Shown piece by piece: positions 5,084 to 7,510 of a stretch of DNA of 7,510 nucleotides. The notes below the pieces were generated by a model that worked only from the letters and a program-made list of their open reading frames with translations, had not been told where the DNA came from and made no database searches. Source of the DNA: CBDUQP01 sp965369385 (GTDB lineage: Bacteria; Planctomycetota; Phycisphaerae; SM23-33); NCBI GenBank assembly GCA_965369385.1, contig CBDUQP010000149.1, positions 1 through 7,510 of the forward strand. Reading direction: 5' to 3'. A program made the translations under genes and the position numbers. How positions within the stretch are numbered: the first letter of the stretch is position 1; the number at the start of each line of letters is the position of its first letter.

Positions 5084-7222
5084 CTACATGAATCTACTGT
5101 TCGGAAGTACCCATAGTTTCAGTTCTCGAAGCTGCTGTTCCACGCTTAGCAGGTGTCTTGCCGCTTCATCATAGGCAGGCGCTAGCTCCAGTGACTTCTC
5201 GAAGCATTGGCGAGCCTCGTACAGATACTCATTTGCGTGGGCCATCAACAGCTTGGTTTTGTCTCCCGCGAGTCGCATGGCATTGAGGCGGGACTGGCCT
5301 CTTTGAAGCAGTGCCAGGCCGAGAATGTCCCACGCTTCGTGGAAATTGGGGTCGAGTTGGGTAGCCCTGTCAGTGAGTGCGACCGCCACGCGATTCCATC
5401 CCATGCGGAAGGCGAGCTGTCCGGTGAGCAGGGATATATGGGAACGCTGGGAGTCCAGTTGGTCCATGCGGGTGATGCAGGCGTCCAGGTCGAACGTCAA
5501 ATCTGTCAGCTCGGCCCGCGCGGCCAGTTTGGCGTTGGGACCGTTCTTCCGCAGGAACACCACATGGTTCCCGCTGATGTTCACCAGCGACCAGCGGGTA
5601 GTGTCGGTTGCCAGCCGCCTGACAAGCCGGGCGTTGGGGCGGTCGCCAAGAAGAACCACTATCTGAACGCCGTAGCGATCCAGCGAATCGCGCGCCCCAG
5701 GCTTACCGGCTGCGTGGTCCAGCACCTGTCGCATCACTATCGGCGGGTACGCCCAGGTGTTGGTGAGGATCGGAACCTGCGGCCGCGAGTCCATGAGGTA
5801 GTGAATGTTCGATGACGACGTCAGCCCGCACCAGAGCCTGCCCACCGGTTTGTGTTTGTTAAGCCAGACGGCAGCCTCTGTTGGCAGCACAATGTCCGAA
5901 AGCCCCACGCCGAACCTGAGCGATGTCCGCTGCATGTAGTACAGGCGATTGGTCACCACCAGGCATGCGCCCACCGCCGATGCCGCAATAAGCACCACCG
6001 AAAGCACAATCCCTGCCGCATAGCCTCTCCGGCGAACGGGGCCAATCATGGATGACAGACGCCTGATCCCCGTCCAAAGCAGCAGTACCACCAGCGGAGT
6101 CAGCAGCAGCCCGCCAGCCGCGATGTTCCTTCGCACCGACGTAGCCACCAGCACCATCCCCGCCAGCACCAGCAGTATCGCCCACCTTCGCTTGGCAGCC
6201 GCCACTATCGCAGCGGGAACCGCGAACATCAGCACCACCACAAGCACATGCACAGACATGCCGGGCAGATAGGTTGCAGTGTCAAACGGGCGGAACAGCT
6301 CGCCAAGGGTTGCCCACGGGTGACTGCTGATCTGCGGGCCGGCGGCTATCTGGTGCTGTTTCAGGTATATCAGCGTCTGGATCGGCAGGATCGCGATTCG
6401 CCACGTCCACGGGTTCACAAAGCACACCGCCACCTGCGCGGCCAGCACTATCAGCATATATCGCACGAGCCGTCTGCTGCCGGGGGCGCTGGCCACCGGC
6501 CGAACGAATCTGCTGAACCCCACGCGCAGTGCATGCTCTGCCAGCACCGCCGACGTCAACGCCAATCCCAGCATGAAATAGCTATGCAGATTCACCAGCA
6601 GCAATTGCAGAACCACCAGCACAACCGCACCTCGCCACGTGATCCTTCCATCGCCCGCCCAGTACAGCCCAGACAGCACGTAGAACTGCCCGGCCAGTAT
6701 CAGATATCCGAAAACCTCCGGCCGCAGGTTGAACCGTGTGTGTGACACTGCCGCCGTAACCAGCAGCGCAGCCGCACATAGGACCGGCGGCAGCTTCCAT
6801 TTCAGCATTGATGCGAGGATAAGCGCGAATATGCCCATGACGAGCGCCGATTGCAGCACGCATAGCCCCACAGGCCCTGCCAGCCGGTTCACAGCCGACA
6901 TTATCGCCTGCGTGCCCCAGTTGGCGTTCGGGAAGCGGAACACGCCGTCGGCGTCATAGTAGCATCCGGGCACATCGGTTAGCGGGCCGGTGCGTGGGGC
7001 GGTCTTGACGGTGTAGATGAAGTCATTGCCATCGACGGGTCGGCCGGTTTTCCAGAACTCATCCCCGTAGGCCAGGTGATAGCCCAGATCGGCGTTGGCA
7101 AGCTGGCGAACAGACAGCAGCCCCGTGCATGCCAGCACACACGCCAGGCTCAGTATGCCCGCGATGCGTGAGACGTGCAGGCCGTTTTGAGGGTTTCGTA
7201 AGTCTCTTTCGCCCATGGCCAC
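5084..7222 (-). CDS. GT-C-like polytopic membrane protein with C-terminal TPR repeats
   Basis: An integral membrane protein of 712 residues, resembling bacterial GT-C-fold glycosyltransferase-like proteins that transfer sugars from lipid carriers outside the membrane. Residues 18-38 form a first transmembrane helix, followed by ANADLGYHLAYGDEF (42-56) and PVDGNDFIYT (62-71), which fit the acidic first-loop pattern (DxDxWWHLATG...DPFSYT) of that group. About ten hydrophobic helices follow to residue 424, including LRPEVFGYL (166-174), LLLVNLHSYFMLG (207-219) and FVNPWTWRIAILP (268-280), also group-like. A soluble domain spans about 430-560. TPR-like helices lie at about 597-640 and 664-700, the first ending in ATQLDPNFHEAW and the second containing CFEKSLELAPAYDEA. 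The start is GTG 7222 or, more likely, ATG 7216; neither has a clear ribosome binding site. Sugar, lipid carrier and acceptor cannot be told. No glycan cluster is visible beside it. Family membership is inferred from pattern only. Confidence 0.72.
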   Translation of the reverse strand: MAMGERDLRNPQNGLHVSRIAGILSLACVLACTGLLSVRQLANADLGYHLAYGDEFWKTGRPVDGNDFIYTVKTAPRTGPLTDVPGCYYDADGVFRFPNANWGTQAIMSAVNRLAGPVGLCVLQSALVMGIFALILASMLKWKLPPVLCAAALLVTAAVSHTRFNLRPEVFGYLILAGQFYVLSGLYWAGDGRITWRGAVVLVVLQLLLVNLHSYFMLGLALTSAVLAEHALRVGFSRFVRPVASAPGSRRLVRYMLIVLAAQVAVCFVNPWTWRIAILPIQTLIYLKQHQIAAGPQISSHPWATLGELFRPFDTATYLPGMSVHVLVVVLMFAVPAAIVAAAKRRWAILLVLAGMVLVATSVRRNIAAGGLLLTPLVVLLLWTGIRRLSSMIGPVRRRGYAAGIVLSVVLIAASAVGACLVVTNRLYYMQRTSLRFGVGLSDIVLPTEAAVWLNKHKPVGRLWCGLTSSSNIHYLMDSRPQVPILTNTWAYPPIVMRQVLDHAAGKPGARDSLDRYGVQIVVLLGDRPNARLVRRLATDTTRWSLVNISGNHVVFLRKNGPNAKLAARAELTDLTFDLDACITRMDQLDSQRSHISLLTGQLAFRMGWNRVAVALTDRATQLDPNFHEAWDILGLALLQRGQSRLNAMRLAGDKTKLLMAHANEYLYEARQCFEKSLELAPAYDEAARHLLSVEQQLRELKLWVLPNSRFM

Positions 7223-7224
7223 AG

Positions 7225-7230
7225 ATTCTA
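7225..7230 (-). promoter_or_regulatory. Possible -10 box (TAGAAT) close to the membrane-protein start
   Basis: On the minus strand TAGAAT ends only 8 bases before the ATG at 7216, which would give a nearly leaderless transcript and agrees with the lack of a ribosome binding site. No -35 element is recognisable, so this may be chance. Confidence 0.25.
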
Positions 7231-7323
7231 CACGGAAATGCGTTACTTTTCCTGCGGTTTCGGGTAATTGGCATTCCTAACGCCCGAGCCGTGGGCTCCC
7301 AGTGAAAAAAGCGTTCCAAAAAC

Positions 7324-7340
7324 TGCAACAGACTGTTGCA
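7324..7340. promoter_or_regulatory. 17-bp palindrome, operator-like
   Basis: TGCAACAG-A-CTGTTGCA is a perfect inverted repeat with 8-bp arms and a one-base centre. It covers most of the candidate -35 of the tRNA-Glu promoter and lies about 100 bases upstream of the divergent membrane-protein gene. The shape fits a dimeric helix-turn-helix protein site. No T-run makes it a terminator on either strand. Function is inferred. Confidence 0.45.
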
Positions 7341-7363
7341 AAATACTATAAATACACTATATT
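7336..7363 (+). promoter_or_regulatory. Candidate promoter of tRNA-Glu
   Basis: TTGCAA (7336-7341, 4 of 6 to consensus) and TATATT (7358-7363, 5 of 6) are separated by 16 bases in a distinctly AT-rich stretch inside otherwise GC-rich DNA. Transcription would begin about 40 bases before the tRNA. An overlapping TATAAA at 7347-7352 is an alternative -10. Confidence 0.5.
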
Positions 7364-7375
7364 AACCGATCCACC

Positions 7376-7412
7376 GCCGGAACGCTTCCGGCTGGGCGCC
7401 AGGTTTACTGGC
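7376..7412 (+). other. Two hairpins in the tRNA-Glu leader
   Basis: GCCGGAA (7376-7382) and TTCCGGC (7386-7392) form a perfect 7-bp stem around CGC. GCCAG (7398-7402) can pair with CTGGC (7408-7412) around GTTTA, which takes the first three bases of the mature tRNA and would compete with its acceptor stem. They may affect 5' processing by RNase P, or be fortuitous. Confidence 0.4.
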
Positions 7413-7482
7413 CCCATCGTCTAGAGGCCTAGGACACCGGGTTTTCATCCCGGCAACCGGGGTTCGAGTCCCCGTGGGGTCA
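7410..7482 (+). tRNA. tRNA-Glu (anticodon UUC)
   Basis: Delivers glutamate to GAA/GAG codons and, in many bacteria, also feeds tetrapyrrole synthesis. The 73-base gene folds as a full cloverleaf. The acceptor GGCCCCA pairs with TGGGGTC (one G-T pair), and the D arm is TCGTCTAGAGGCCTAGGAC. The anticodon stem CCGGG/CCCGG encloses loop TTTTCAT with TTC at its centre. The T arm is CGGGG-TTCGAGT-CCCCG and the discriminator base is A. The 3' CCA is not encoded (the next bases are TTG), so it must be added after transcription. Confidence 0.97.
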
Positions 7483-7485
7483 TTG

Positions 7486-7510
7486 GGTGCGATTCGTCAT
7501 GAATCGCACC
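7486..7510 (+). terminator. Perfect 10-bp hairpin after tRNA-Glu, cut by the window end
   Basis: GGTGCGATTC (7486-7495) and GAATCGCACC (7501-7510) pair fully around GTCAT, beginning 3 bases after the tRNA. A T-run, if present, lies beyond the window, so the terminator call depends on position and stem strength. Confidence 0.6.

Noticed and set aside
6248..6745. A 165-residue histidine- and glutamine-rich plus-strand frame
   Set aside because: Its composition is the antisense image of the hydrophobic codons of the membrane protein.
1..7510. CRISPR array, insertion sequence or prophage
   Set aside because: No regularly spaced repeats, transposase or integrase motifs, or direct-repeat-bounded segments were seen on either strand.

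Overview
The window (about 7.5 kb, moderately GC-rich) looks like a chromosomal housekeeping region of a bacterium, probably an anaerobic or facultative one. It carries two phosphofructokinases, a cofactor-independent phosphoglycerate mutase, a glycyl-radical-enzyme fragment, a large membrane protein and a tRNA-Glu. I suspect a planctomycete-like (Phycisphaerae-type) organism from the unusual phosphofructokinase pair, the divergent phosphoglycerate mutase and weak ribosome binding sites, but this is an impression and not a demonstrated assignment. I see no mobile element, integrase, CRISPR array or phage gene.

Layout. Plus strand: a 5'-truncated ATP-type 6-phosphofructokinase (frame open from base 2, stop 1273), a 228-bp gap with a TATAAT box, then a second phosphofructokinase with PPi-type active-site residues (1502-2716). 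A convergent intergenic region follows, with two hairpins, the larger probably a bidirectional terminator. Minus strand, read right to left: a GT-C-like polytopic membrane protein with C-terminal TPRs (7222/7216 to 5084), a 148-bp gap with its own TATAAT box, gpmI (4935-3259), and directly behind it an orphan glycyl-radical C-terminal domain (3208-2912, similarity reaching about 3247). At the right edge, on the plus strand, are an AT-rich promoter with a palindrome, a structured leader, tRNA-Glu(UUC) and a perfect 10-bp inverted repeat at the window end.

Function. The two PFKs act at the fructose-6-phosphate step, one with ATP and the other probably with pyrophosphate, which would allow reversible, ATP-sparing flux. 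GpmI acts lower in the same pathway (3-PG to 2-PG). The glycyl-radical fragment resembles the C-terminus of pyruvate-formate-lyase-family enzymes, which act around pyruvate in anaerobes, but it lacks the catalytic cysteine region. It is either the remnant of a lost enzyme or a stand-alone GrcA-like spare part. It is the least ordinary item in the window.
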